From Bacteroides faecium (GTDB taxonomy: Bacteria > Bacteroidota > Bacteroidia > Bacteroidales > Bacteroidaceae), in NCBI RefSeq assembly GCF_012113595.1, contig NZ_CP050831.1:3286001-3350000 (forward strand): a stretch of 64,000 nucleotides of DNA, given 5' to 3'. Below the pieces are notes generated by a model that was not told where the DNA came from, did no database searches, and saw nothing but the letters and a program-made list of their open reading frames with translations. This document shows, one piece after another, positions 42,810 through 53,700 of the stretch; position 1 is the stretch's first letter; the number at the start of each line of letters is the position of its first letter. A program made the position numbers and the translations under genes.

Positions 42810-44192
42810 ATGAAAAGTTATAATAAAAAGTTTGTCTATTTTATATGTTTAGTCTCTGCGATGGGCGGACTTCTCTTTGGCTACGACTGGGTGGTGATAG
42901 GGGGAGCGAAGCCTTTCTACGAACTCTATTTTGATATTGCTGATATACCTGCCATGCAGGGACTTGCCATGAGCGTGGCTTTGCTCGGTTGTTTGATTGG
43001 CGCTATGGTGGCAGGCATGATGGCAGACCGTTATGGACGTAAGCCTCTCCTGATAATTTCTGCTTTCATATTCTTGTCTTCCGCTTACGCTACCGGAGCG
43101 TTTTCCGCATTTAGTTGGTTTTTGGCAGCCCGTTTTTTAGGCGGTATCGGAATCGGAATCGCTTCGGGACTTTCTCCCATGTATATTGCCGAAGTAGCTC
43201 CTACGTCAATCAGGGGAAAACTCGTCTCGCTGAATCAATTGACGATTGTACTCGGTATCCTGGGCGCTCAAATCACTAACTGGCTGATTGCAGAACCTAT
43301 TCCCGCTGACTTTTCCCCTGTGGATATTTGTGCTTCATGGAACGGGCAGATGGGATGGCGATGGATGTTTTGGGCGGCTGCCTTCCCTGCTGCGATATTC
43401 TTGTTGTTGGCATGCTTCATCCCCGAAAGTCCCCGCTGGCTGGCGATGAAAGGAAAAGAAAAGAAAGCATGGAATGTGCTTAGTAAAATAGGCGGTGACG
43501 ATTATGCCGACCAGGAACTTCGTCTGGTGGAAGAAACCGGTTCTTCGAAGTCGGAAGGAGGATTGCGGCTATTATTCAGTCGTCCGTTCCGCAAGGTACT
43601 TGTTTTAGGCATTATTGTGGCTGTATTCCAGCAATGGTGCGGTACGAATGTAATCTTCAATTATGCGCAGGAGATATTCCAGTCTGCAGGATATTCGTTG
43701 GGAGATGTTCTCTTTAATATTGTGGTGACGGGTGTGGCAAATGTAATCTTTACTTTTGTGGCTATCTATACAGTCGAACGTTTGGGACGTCGTGTCTTGA
43801 TGCTGTTGGGAGCCGGAGGGCTGGCAGGCATTTATCTCATTCTTGGCACTTGTTATTTCTTCGAAGTAAGCGGATTCTTTATGGTGGTACTCGTAGTTCT
43901 GGCTATCGCTTGCTATGCAATGTCATTGGGACCTATCACTTGGGTGCTGCTTGCCGAAATCTTCCCGAACCGGGTGCGTGCCGTTGCGGTGGCAACCTGT
44001 ACGTTTGCTTTGTGGGTAGGTAGTTTCACGCTGACATACACTTTCCCGCTACTGAATAATTTATTGGGAAGCAGCGGTACATTCTGGATTTATGCGGCCA
44101 TTTGTGCTGTCGGCTATTTGTTCTTCTTCCGTGCGTTGCCCGAAACGAAAGGCAAATCACTGGAAGCATTGGAAAAGGATTTAATCAAATAA
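42810..44192 (+). CDS. MFS sugar porter
   Basis: Inner-membrane sugar:proton symporter of the SP family, 460 aa, twelve helices. Family motifs: GGLLFGYDWVVIGGA (start), ADRYGRKPLLI, GIGIASGLSPMYIAEVAP, PESPRWLAM, VERLGRRVLM and PETKGKSLEALE. It likely imports galactose or arabinose released by the galactan enzymes; this rests on neighbours and family, not on specificity residues. First gene of the locus's plus-strand run, divergent from AraC. Confidence 0.93.
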   Translation: MKSYNKKFVYFICLVSAMGGLLFGYDWVVIGGAKPFYELYFDIADIPAMQGLAMSVALLGCLIGAMVAGMMADRYGRKPLLIISAFIFLSSAYATGAFSAFSWFLAARFLGGIGIGIASGLSPMYIAEVAPTSIRGKLVSLNQLTIVLGILGAQITNWLIAEPIPADFSPVDICASWNGQMGWRWMFWAAAFPAAIFLLLACFIPESPRWLAMKGKEKKAWNVLSKIGGDDYADQELRLVEETGSSKSEGGLRLLFSRPFRKVLVLGIIVAVFQQWCGTNVIFNYAQEIFQSAGYSLGDVLFNIVVTGVANVIFTFVAIYTVERLGRRVLMLLGAGGLAGIYLILGTCYFFEVSGFFMVVLVVLAIACYAMSLGPITWVLLAEIFPNRVRAVAVATCTFALWVGSFTLTYTFPLLNNLLGSSGTFWIYAAICAVGYLFFFRALPETKGKSLEALEKDLIK

Positions 44193-44350
44193 AAAAACAA
44201 TAGGTTGGCAAATTAACAAGTAAGTAAATAGGTATTGGATAACATCATCAATCAGGCAGGGAGAATGTAAGATCTCTCTGTCCCTGACCCTCTTTGTCTC
44301 TTGATCTCTTTGTCAACGAATAAAAAAACAAATTTATAATCAATAATACG

Positions 44351-47300
44351 ATGGTAAAAGCATGGAAAGAAAAAGTGGTTATTCCTACTTATGAAGTAGG
44401 CAAACCAGAGAAGAATCCAATCTTCTTGGAGAAGCGTGTGTATCAAGGCAGCAGCGGGGTCGTATATCCTTATCCTGTGATTGAATCGATGTCCGATGAG
44501 AAAGTGGATAAGGAATACAATGCTATTTTTATCGAGAACGAATACATTAAGGTCATGATTCTGCCCGAACTAGGCGGACGTGTACAGATGGCATACGATA
44601 AAATAAAGGAACGTCATTTCATTTATTATAACCATGTGATAAAGCCTGCTCTGGTAGGGCTTGCGGGACCGTGGATTTCAGGTGGCATTGAGTTTAACTG
44701 GCCTCAACATCACCGCCCCAGCACCTACATGCCCGTAGATACGACTATTGAAGAAAATGCCGACGGAAGTGTCACGGTATGGGTGAATGAAATGGAACGT
44801 ATGTTCCACCAGAAAGGAATGGCAGGTTTTACGCTTCGTCCGGGACATGCTTTTCTTGAAATCAAAGGGGTGCTTTACAACCGTACCGAAGTGCCGCAGA
44901 CCTTCCTGTGGTGGGCAAACCCTGCCGTAGCGGTGAACGACTATTATCAGAGTGTATTCCCGCCCGATATCAATGCCGTGTTCGACCATGGAAAACGTGC
45001 CGTGTCCAGTTTCCCCATCGCAACGGGTACGTACTACAAGATGGACTATTCTGCCGGAGTAGATATCTCGAACTATAAGAATATCAAGGTTCCTACTTCC
45101 TATATGGCCGTCAACTCCCGTTTTAACTTCGAGGGCGGATATGAGAACGATACCCGTGCCGGCATGCTTCATGTAGCCAACCACCACATTTCTCCGGGCA
45201 AGAAACAATGGACTTGGGGAAATGGTGATTTCGGTCGCGCATGGGATCGTAACCTGACTGACGAGGACGGGCCATACATTGAACTAATGGCAGGTGTATA
45301 TACCGAAAACCAACCGGACTTTACCTGGCTGCAACCTTACGAAGAAAAGAACTTCGTTCAATATTTCCTGCCTTACCGGGAATTGGGAGTGGTGAAGAAT
45401 GCCAGCAGAGACTTGTTGATGAACATTGAACCGGAAGGGGAGGACAGCGTTCGTTTCAAGATATTTGCTACCTCACGCCAAACGGTAAATGTTGTGTTGA
45501 AAGGAGAAGACGGTAAAGTATATTATAGTAAGGAAGTGACTATCACCCCGGAAGAACTACTGGATGAAACAGTAAATGTGAAAGGTGAGAAACTCGATAA
45601 ACTGATTCTTGAAATCACAGCAAACGGAAAGGAATTACTTTATTGGCATGCGGAACCGGAAGAAGTGAAGCCGATTCCTGACGCTGCTGAAGCAGCCCTG
45701 CTCCCGGAAGAAATAAAGACTACCGAACAGCTTTATCTGACCGGCTTACACTTGGAACAGTACAGACACGCCACATACAATCCCGTAGAATACTACGAAG
45801 AAGCATTGCGCCGTGATCCGATTGATGTGCGTAATAACAACGCGCTTGGTCTGTGGTATATCCGTAAAGGCCGTTTCCATAAAGCGGAGCAATACCTGCT
45901 TACAGCCGTAAAGACTTTACAGAAACGCAATCCGAATCCATACGACGGAGAACCGATTTATAATCTCGGTCTTGCTCTGAAATACCAAGGACGCTATAAT
46001 GAGGCTTACGACCGTTTCTATAAATCTTGTTGGAATGCCGCCTGGCAGGATGCGGGATACTTTGCCTGCGCGCAGATTTCTACCATGCAAAGTCGTTTGG
46101 AGGATGCACTGGACGAAATAGACCGCTCGCTTATCCGCAACTGGCATAATCATAAAGCCCGTGCTCTGAAAACTGCTATTCTCCGCCGGATGGACAAAAC
46201 CGAAGAGGCCCTGCAACTGATTGAAGATTCATTGGCTATTGATAAATTCAACTTTGGCTGTCGTTATGAGAAATACCTGATTACGAACGTAGCCGATGAA
46301 CTGTCTGTCATGAAAGAGATGATGCGTGGCGAACCTCACAACTATGATGAAATAGCTCTCGACTACTGTGCCGCAGGTTGCTGGCAGGAAGCTGCTTCCT
46401 TATGGAATATAGCTATTGCCGAGGGTATTGTTACTCCGATGACTTACTATTACTTGGGTTGGTGCCTGCATCAGGGAGGACTGCCCGGAGTGAAACAAGC
46501 ATTTGACGATGCAGTCAAGGCATGTCCCGATTACTGTTTTCCCAACCGGTTGGAAGCAATTCTTGCCTTGCAATGTGCCATGGAACAAAATCCGAACGAT
46601 GCGAGAGCTCCTTACTATTTGGGCAATCTTTACTACGACAAGCGCCAGTACGACTTGTCTATGGAGGCATGGGAAACTTCCGCAAGACTGGACGATAGCT
46701 TCCCGACTGTATGGCGTAACCTGGCTCTGGCATTCTTCAATAAGAAAAATGAGGAGGCAAAAGCCATCGAGTGTATGGAACGTGCTTTCCGCCTTGACTC
46801 AACCGACGCACGTATCTTGATGGAACTCGACCAACTTTACAAACGTGTCCGTCGTTCACACAAAGAACGTCTTGCTTTCCTACAACAATATCCTGATTTG
46901 ATTAAGCAGCGTGATGACCTCATATTGGAAGAAATCACCTTATTGAATCAGACGGGAGAGTACGAAAAGGCGAAAGCTGTATTGGATGCGCATAACTTCC
47001 ATCCCTGGGAGGGCGGTGAAGGAAAAGTGCCTGCCCAGTATCAACTGGCACGTGTGGAATTAGCAAAACAGGCATTGGTAGCCGGTAATTATAAGGAAGC
47101 TATCACATTATTGGAAGAATGCCTGGAATATCCGCATCATCTTGGTGAAGGCAAATTGTATGGTGCACAGGAAAACGATTTTTACTACTTCCTGGGTTGT
47201 GCCTACGAAGGATTGGGGCAACATGACAAGGCTGTGGAGTGTTGGGAACAGGCAATCATCGGGCCTACCGAACCGGCTGCTGCTATGTACTACAACGATG

Positions 47301-47632
47301 CGAAACCCGATAAAATATTCTATCAAGGTTTGGCATTATTGAAACTCGGGCGTGTGGATGAGGCTAACGGCCGCTTTCATAAATTGACCTCTTACGGCGA
47401 AAAACACTTGTTTGACAAGATTAAAATGGATTATTTTGCAGTGTCGCTACCCGACTTGTTGATTTGGGAGGATGACTTGACGATAAGAAACGTAATTCAC
47501 TGCAAATATATGATGGCATTAGGATATTGGGGACTGGACCAGAAGGAGAAATCCCTCCGGTTATTAAGTGAGGTAGAAAGATTGGATATTAATCATCAGG
47601 GGATTCAGGCTTTCCGGAGCCTGATAGGATAG
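44351..47632 (+). CDS. DUF5107 / TPR protein, 1093 aa
   Basis: Large cytoplasmic protein with no signal peptide. The first part (about 1-310) is a DUF5107 domain with a galactose-mutarotase-like fold (ENEYIKVMILPELGGRVQMAYDKIKERHFIYYN, GLAGPWISGGIEFNWPQHH). From about 450 on it is made of TPR repeats (YYEEALRRDPIDVRNNNALGLWYIRKGRFHKAEQYL, YNLGLALKYQGRYNEAYDRF and many more). Probable role in sugar sensing or handling; no reaction known. Lies 158 bases after the sugar porter and 75 bases before GH53. Confidence 0.85.
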   Translation: MVKAWKEKVVIPTYEVGKPEKNPIFLEKRVYQGSSGVVYPYPVIESMSDEKVDKEYNAIFIENEYIKVMILPELGGRVQMAYDKIKERHFIYYNHVIKPALVGLAGPWISGGIEFNWPQHHRPSTYMPVDTTIEENADGSVTVWVNEMERMFHQKGMAGFTLRPGHAFLEIKGVLYNRTEVPQTFLWWANPAVAVNDYYQSVFPPDINAVFDHGKRAVSSFPIATGTYYKMDYSAGVDISNYKNIKVPTSYMAVNSRFNFEGGYENDTRAGMLHVANHHISPGKKQWTWGNGDFGRAWDRNLTDEDGPYIELMAGVYTENQPDFTWLQPYEEKNFVQYFLPYRELGVVKNASRDLLMNIEPEGEDSVRFKIFATSRQTVNVVLKGEDGKVYYSKEVTITPEELLDETVNVKGEKLDKLILEITANGKELLYWHAEPEEVKPIPDAAEAALLPEEIKTTEQLYLTGLHLEQYRHATYNPVEYYEEALRRDPIDVRNNNALGLWYIRKGRFHKAEQYLLTAVKTLQKRNPNPYDGEPIYNLGLALKYQGRYNEAYDRFYKSCWNAAWQDAGYFACAQISTMQSRLEDALDEIDRSLIRNWHNHKARALKTAILRRMDKTEEALQLIEDSLAIDKFNFGCRYEKYLITNVADELSVMKEMMRGEPHNYDEIALDYCAAGCWQEAASLWNIAIAEGIVTPMTYYYLGWCLHQGGLPGVKQAFDDAVKACPDYCFPNRLEAILALQCAMEQNPNDARAPYYLGNLYYDKRQYDLSMEAWETSARLDDSFPTVWRNLALAFFNKKNEEAKAIECMERAFRLDSTDARILMELDQLYKRVRRSHKERLAFLQQYPDLIKQRDDLILEEITLLNQTGEYEKAKAVLDAHNFHPWEGGEGKVPAQYQLARVELAKQALVAGNYKEAITLLEECLEYPHHLGEGKLYGAQENDFYYFLGCAYEGLGQHDKAVECWEQAIIGPTEPAAAMYYNDAKPDKIFYQGLALLKLGRVDEANGRFHKLTSYGEKHLFDKIKMDYFAVSLPDLLIWEDDLTIRNVIHCKYMMALGYWGLDQKEKSLRLLSEVERLDINHQGIQAFRSLIG

Positions 47633-47641
47633 GACAACTTA

Positions 47642-47671
47642 GTGACGATGTTTTATTGTAAGCATCGTCAC
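47642..47671 (+). terminator. Hairpin between DUF5107 gene and GH53 gene
   Basis: Perfect 9-bp stem GTGACGATG/CATCGTCAC with a 12-base loop, followed by AAGCTCCTTTTTATAT. It may reduce read-through into the GH53 gene. Confidence 0.6.
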
Positions 47672-47707
47672 AAGCTCCTTTTTATATAAACCTTAAATAA
47701 CAATGAC

Positions 47708-49324
47708 ATGAGAAATATTAAAAACAGTTTAATCATGAAAATCACAGGCTTTATTGCAATTAGCTTTTCCGTTGTGTGCAGTATGGCTGCATGTTCGGAC
47801 GACCCGGTAGCAGTCGCTAACCCCGAACCTGCTGTTACAGTGGTGAAAGTACCTAACGGAAGTTTTGAAGAAGACGCTGCCGAAATAGCTTCTCCTAAAG
47901 GTTGGACAGTAAACGGGGATTATTCTGCTGCAAAAGTGGTGCAAGGGGGATGTGAAGGCAACTATGCTTTACATTATGGAGCAACTGCGTCATATACGGT
48001 ATCCACCCGTCAGACTGTCAACGGTTTGGAAGATGGTATTTATGACCTTGAGTTCTATTATAAGAGTACCGGAGGACAAATATCCTGTTATGTGGCAGCC
48101 GGTGCTGATACTAAGAAAATGACTTCATTACAAGCATCTCCCTCTACCTGGGTTCGCTCCTATGTGCGTGGAATAAAAGTAGAAGGCGGTAAATGTGATA
48201 TTGAAATCCACAGCGAATCGGCTGAAGGAAACTGGAGTCGCTTTGACGGACTGCGTTTGAAGAAAACAGAGAAGGAGTATAATTTGCTGAAAGGCGGTGA
48301 TATCTCACAGCTGACTTACGTGGAGCAGATGGGTGGAAAATTCTATGAAAACGGTGAAGAAAAGGACTGTATCGAAATATTGAAGAATAATGGTTTCAAC
48401 ATTGTCCGTCTCCGTCTGTATAATGACCCGGGAAATCCGGATTATTCTCCTTCCAACCGTTTGCCCGCAGGTATTTCAGGGCCGGAAGATGTTTTGCGGC
48501 TGGCAAAAAGAGCCAAACAAGCCGGTATGCAGATACAGTTGACTTTCCATTATAGTGATTACTGGACAAATGGAGAAGACCAGAACAAACCTCATGAATG
48601 GGAAGGGCTCGACTTTGAAGGACTTAAAAAAGCACTCTACGATTTTACCTTTGATTTCATGAATAAGATGAAAGCACAGGGGACGACTCCCGAATTTGTC
48701 TCGTTGGGTAATGAAGTACAAGCCGGCATGTTATATCCGGATGGAAGTTGTGACAATTTTGCACAGCTTTCCGAACTATTCAATACTGGTTATGATGCAG
48801 TGAAAGCTGTATCACCGGATTCAAAGGTCATTATTCACTCGGCAGGTGCCGGAGATAAAGACTTGTATAACTGGTATTATGGTGAACTGAAAAAAAGAAA
48901 TACGAAATATGATATAATCGGTACTTCTTATTATCCTTTCTGGACGAAAAATACGGCAGCACAAATGCGTGAATGGGCGGATTATATCACAGCCAAATTT
49001 GATAAGGATATTTTGATTATGGAAACAGGATATAGCTGGGACAAGACTTTGCCTGACGGAACTCAGGGACAGTTGTCGGACAACGGGCCGTATTTGGATT
49101 TCTCCCCGCTTGGACAGAAAAACTTCATGCTTGAACAAATCAAAGAAATAAAGCAAGCGAAAGACTGCCGCATACTTGGTTTTCTTTATTGGGATCCTAT
49201 CTTCATCGAAGTGGAAGGCATGGGATGGGAACTGGGTGCCAAGAATTATGTGAGCAATACCACCTTGTTTGGTTATGAAGGAAATAGATTGGAAGTATTG
49301 GATGCATTCAAATATAACAACTAA
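47708..49324 (+). CDS. GH53 arabinogalactan endo-beta-1,4-galactanase, lipoprotein
   Basis: Surface enzyme that cuts the beta-1,4-galactan backbone. 538 aa. Lipoprotein signal with SMAACSDDP: Cys then acidic residues, matching the surface-export signal. An ATG at 47735 gives a tidier signal peptide and may be the true start. A carbohydrate-binding-like beta domain covers about 45-185 (VPNGSFEEDAAEIASPKGW). The GH53 barrel follows (KGGDISQLTYVEQMGGKFYENG), with acid/base Glu in VSLGNEVQAGML and nucleophile Glu in ILIMETGYSW. Thirteen bases separate the GH53 stop from the next gene. Confidence 0.94.
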   Translation: MRNIKNSLIMKITGFIAISFSVVCSMAACSDDPVAVANPEPAVTVVKVPNGSFEEDAAEIASPKGWTVNGDYSAAKVVQGGCEGNYALHYGATASYTVSTRQTVNGLEDGIYDLEFYYKSTGGQISCYVAAGADTKKMTSLQASPSTWVRSYVRGIKVEGGKCDIEIHSESAEGNWSRFDGLRLKKTEKEYNLLKGGDISQLTYVEQMGGKFYENGEEKDCIEILKNNGFNIVRLRLYNDPGNPDYSPSNRLPAGISGPEDVLRLAKRAKQAGMQIQLTFHYSDYWTNGEDQNKPHEWEGLDFEGLKKALYDFTFDFMNKMKAQGTTPEFVSLGNEVQAGMLYPDGSCDNFAQLSELFNTGYDAVKAVSPDSKVIIHSAGAGDKDLYNWYYGELKKRNTKYDIIGTSYYPFWTKNTAAQMREWADYITAKFDKDILIMETGYSWDKTLPDGTQGQLSDNGPYLDFSPLGQKNFMLEQIKEIKQAKDCRILGFLYWDPIFIEVEGMGWELGAKNYVSNTTLFGYEGNRLEVLDAFKYNN

Positions 49325-49336
49325 AAGGAAGATGCC

Positions 49337-50707
49337 ATGAAGAATATTTTAAGTAGATTCGGAAAAATCAGTTTGTTGCTGGCACTTATGTATTTTGTTG
49401 TCGGTTGCGATGATGATAAGGAAGATGTGGCTCCCGGTCTTTATGTAATGAGTGATGAGATAGAGACGTTTCCCGGTGACACCGTTTTGGTATCAGGAAC
49501 CGCATCTAATTATGTAGGATTGGAAAGTGTCACATTAAGTTGTGAACAATGGGGGATTCATAAGGTGTATGAATTGGGTGTGCAAAAGCCTAAAGTATTT
49601 AATTATGATTATCAACTCATTGTGCCGAAAAACGCTAGTTTTGAAGAACATTTATTGATTACTATCCGGGACGTAGACGGTCGGGAAAGCAAGAAAAAGG
49701 TGCTGTTGACTTATGTAGCGGATATGGAGAGTCCGGTTATGCAAACTCAACTGCCGTCGCGGATAGCAGTGGATTTCGACGCGGTTGCAAATAAAGGAAG
49801 TTGGAATCTGAATGTGAAGTTCACCGATGACCGCGAGTTGAAAGATATTCGTCTTCAAATCCCCAGTATGCAAATAGATGAGACGGTAAAAGTAACCGGG
49901 CGTAGTGGAGAATTGAAACGTACTATTGATTTTACTACGGGAGAATTTCCTGTCACTTTGACGATAACGGATGCCGGAGACAATGAAACTGTTGTCACTA
50001 CTACGGTTGTTGTTATGTTGGCAGAGGAGGAAGACCCATTCGAAGATTACCCTGTAATGTGGGTGGTTAATGCTTCAGAGAAAGCTGACGACTACCTCGA
50101 CGGTTACTATGCACCGATGACCCGCAAGGGAGAATACCAATATGAAGGAAAAATTTATGCAGACAAGGCGAACTTTCAAATCTATTTTACGGCGGAGAAG
50201 ACAATGGACGGTGACCTCTTCGGTGTAAGTCCTTACGTTAATTCAAAACTGATGAATAACAATGATTATGTGGTACCTGTTACGGTTGCTGAGTCAGGTT
50301 ATTATGGCGTTTGGATTGATTTGCAGGCACATACTTATAGCATGTGGAAACTAGAAACTTCAGCGACAACCTATACAGGCTCGCTCACAGTGTCCGGCTG
50401 TGGCTTCAGTGATTTTGCCGATTGGGGTACGCCTGCTACAGAGATGGCGCGTAATGGATATCGCTATACTTATACTTTGCACCAAATCGGCAGTTATTCA
50501 GGTACGCGCCAATACTATGCAGCCCGTGTGTCCGACTGGGGATATGTTCTCCGCTATTGGGGCGACACAACCGGATGCGGCTGGTGGGAAGATACTACAA
50601 GCGCAGGTGGCAGTGTGGCAAGCTATGCAAGCGACTATGACGGTGCAGTGCAAATCACCTTCGATACAGCTATTCTTTGGGCTACAATCAAGAAAGTAAC
50701 AGAATAA
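49337..50707 (+). CDS. Surface glycan-binding protein (SusE/SusF-like)
   Basis: Lipoprotein on the cell surface that binds the polysaccharide. 456 aa; lipobox YFVVGC (Cys24) followed by DDDKED, an acidic surface-export signal. Two Ig-like or PKD-like N-terminal domains (about 30-230: ETFPGDTVLVSGTASNYVG, RELKDIRLQIPSM), then SusF-type domains with aromatic residues suited to sugar stacking (YPVMWVVNASEKADDYLDGYYAPM, TGCGWWEDTTSAGG). Placed before SusC rather than after SusD, which is unusual. Overlap and gaps around it are short. Confidence 0.85.
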   Translation: MKNILSRFGKISLLLALMYFVVGCDDDKEDVAPGLYVMSDEIETFPGDTVLVSGTASNYVGLESVTLSCEQWGIHKVYELGVQKPKVFNYDYQLIVPKNASFEEHLLITIRDVDGRESKKKVLLTYVADMESPVMQTQLPSRIAVDFDAVANKGSWNLNVKFTDDRELKDIRLQIPSMQIDETVKVTGRSGELKRTIDFTTGEFPVTLTITDAGDNETVVTTTVVVMLAEEEDPFEDYPVMWVVNASEKADDYLDGYYAPMTRKGEYQYEGKIYADKANFQIYFTAEKTMDGDLFGVSPYVNSKLMNNNDYVVPVTVAESGYYGVWIDLQAHTYSMWKLETSATTYTGSLTVSGCGFSDFADWGTPATEMARNGYRYTYTLHQIGSYSGTRQYYAARVSDWGYVLRYWGDTTGCGWWEDTTSAGGSVASYASDYDGAVQITFDTAILWATIKKVTE

Positions 50708-50720
50708 AAAGAGAACAACT

Positions 50721-53700
50721 ATGAAAACAATATATTCAATATGTGCGAGGACAGGATTCTTTTTTACCTTCCTGTTATTGGCAACTTCACTGATGGCACA
50801 ACATATCCAAGTGAAGGGACTGGTGAAAGACCCGGCTGGTGAAGCTATTATTGGTGCGAGTGTAGTCGTGAAAGGTACTACCAACGGCTCCATTACCGAT
50901 TTGGACGGTAAGTTCAGCTTGTCGGACGTACCTTCGGGAGCAACGATTACCGTTTCGTATATCGGTTACATTTCTCAAGAGAAGAAAGTGTCCGCTACAC
51001 CGATGGAGTTTATCTTGAAAGAAGATACTAAAACATTGGATGAGATTGTAGTAGTCGGCTATGGTACGACTAAAAAGAGTAGTATCTCCGGTGCGGTAGC
51101 TTCCGTAAAAGCCGATGAATTGCCGACGGCTGCATCTGCTTCGGTAGGTTCCATGTTGCGTGGACGTTCGTCGGGAATGAATATCACACAAAACAGTGCC
51201 AATCCGGGTGGTTCGATGAATATCTCCATTCGTGGTGGACTTTCGGGACAAAGTCCGTTGATCGTCATTGACGGTGTGCCGCAGTTGTCAACAAAAACAG
51301 TGACAGCAGGAACGGCATATAGTGGCGGTGAAAAAGACAACGCCCTGATTAACCTTAATCCCAATGATATTGAGACAATTGATATTTTAAAAGACGCTTC
51401 GGCTGCTGCTATTTATGGTTCGGATGCTTCGGGCGGGGTGATTCTGATTACCACCAAACGAGGAAAAACTGGTAAGCCCGATATCTCTTATTCCGGTTCG
51501 GTTGCTTTCCAGTATATCAAGGATGCGCCGGATTTCTTGAAGGCACGTGATTTCATGATTGAACAGAATAAAGTGTTTGATGAACTGGGGCGTGGGGATG
51601 AAAAGAAATATACTGACGGGCAGATTGCTAATTTCGTAGGTGATGGAACAAACTGGATGGATGAAGTAACCCGTGTAGGTATCGTTAATGAACATAATCT
51701 TTCGGTTTCTGCTGGTACGGACGCCACGAAATACTTGTTCTCATTGAGTTATTATGACCATCAGGGAATCGCAAAGAATAACTCGATGAACCGTATCACC
51801 GGGCGTTTGAATGTTGACCAGACTATCAACCGTATGTTGAAAGCCGGTATTAATTCTACTTTCTCGCAGATAAAATATCATGATGTACCGTTGGGTGATG
51901 CCCGGCAGGATAATTCAGCATTGATATATTCGGCTATGACATTTATTCCTACCGTACCGATACGTGATGAAGAGGGTAAATATTCCGTTAATCCGATTCG
52001 TGACATCTATCCGAATCCGGTTTCGTTATTGGATATTACTGACCAGACAGTGAGCCGTGACCTTTTTGTCAGTGGTTATCTGGAGTTCCGGCCTATCAAG
52101 GACTTGTTGCTGAAAGCTACTGTCGGTTTTGATATGAAAGATGTGCAGGCCGACCAATACATTCCTACCACGACCAAAAAAGGATATAGTGTGGATGGTC
52201 AGGCTTCCAAGCAAAACGCGAAATCTCAAATGAACTTGTTCAATGTGATTGCCAATTACACGAAAGTATTCAATGAAATACATGACGTGAACCTGATGGC
52301 TGGTTTTGAATATAAGAAGTCGTCTTGGGAAGGGATGGGTATTGTCGCTTCACAATTCCCGTATGACGGTTCTTTGATGAACAATATCGGGACAAGTGAG
52401 CAGGAAAAACCGACTATCAGCTCGTATAAGGGAGCCAGTGAGATGGCTTCATTCCTTGCACGTCTGAATTATTCGCTGGCATCCAAATATATCCTGACTG
52501 TCAATCTTCGCGTAGACGGTTCGTCCAACTTCTCGAAGGAGCATCAATGGGGCGCTTTTCCGGGAGTATCGGCAGCCTGGCGTATGAATGAAGAAAACTG
52601 GCTGAAGAATATCGGTTGGTTGAGCAACCTGAAACTCCGTGCGGGTGTGGGGCAAACTGGTAATGCGGGTAACCTCACCGGTATCAATACCTATTATAAA
52701 GTTTCGCAAGGTGCATTTGCACCTAACGGAAGCCTGGTAAACGGTATGGCTATCTCCAAACTGGGCAATGATAAATTGAAATGGGAGACATTGACCGACT
52801 ATAACTTCGGTATTGATTTCGGTTTCTTCAACAACCGTCTGTCCGGGTCTGTCGACCTCTACCAACGTCTGCGTAAGGATGTCATTCTGGAGAAAAATTT
52901 GATGTCCTATCAGGAAGTGAAGAAGATAGATTACAATTCGGCGACCGTTTATCGTGCCCGTGGTATAGATATTGGTATCCACAGCGTGAATTTCGATAAT
53001 AAGAACTTTGGTTGGACTACCGACATCAATTTCTCCTATTACCGTAATCACACAACAAAACGCGACCCGGACTTCATTCCTGCTGTCTACCAGGATTATG
53101 TGGAAAGATGGGACAACATCTACGGATACAGAACGAATGGTCTGATTCAGATGGACCACACTTACAACCATCTCCAGAAATCCGGTGCCGGAGCTATTCT
53201 GTATCAGGATTTGAACGGTTACAAACTCGATGAGAAGGGAGAAAAAATGCGTGATAGTGAAGGACGTTATATCCGTACAACGGGAGAGGATGGCGTGCTC
53301 GACGAAGCTGACATGGTGGTACTGGCAAATAGTACTCCGATTCCTTTCAGTATCAACAACACTTTCCGCTGGAAAAACTGGGACGCCAACATCTACCTCT
53401 ATGGTTCGCTGAACGGATGGAAGGTGAACGATATTAAGTTGCAGTCCATTTATGGTATCGAAGACATAACGTATGGCGTCAATGTTTTGGATGAGGTGAA
53501 GAACCGTTGGTCGCCTGCCAATCCTATGGGTACATTGCCGGGTGTGGCGGAAGCTTCTTCGGGCGTTGACCCCAAGAAGAGTGACTTTTTCCTCGAAAAG
53601 GCTTGGTATCTGCGTTTGGATAATGTGTCAATTGGTTATACTTTCCCTGCCCAATGGTTTAAGAATAAGATTCGTTCAGTCAGGCTGTATGCCGCGGGGC

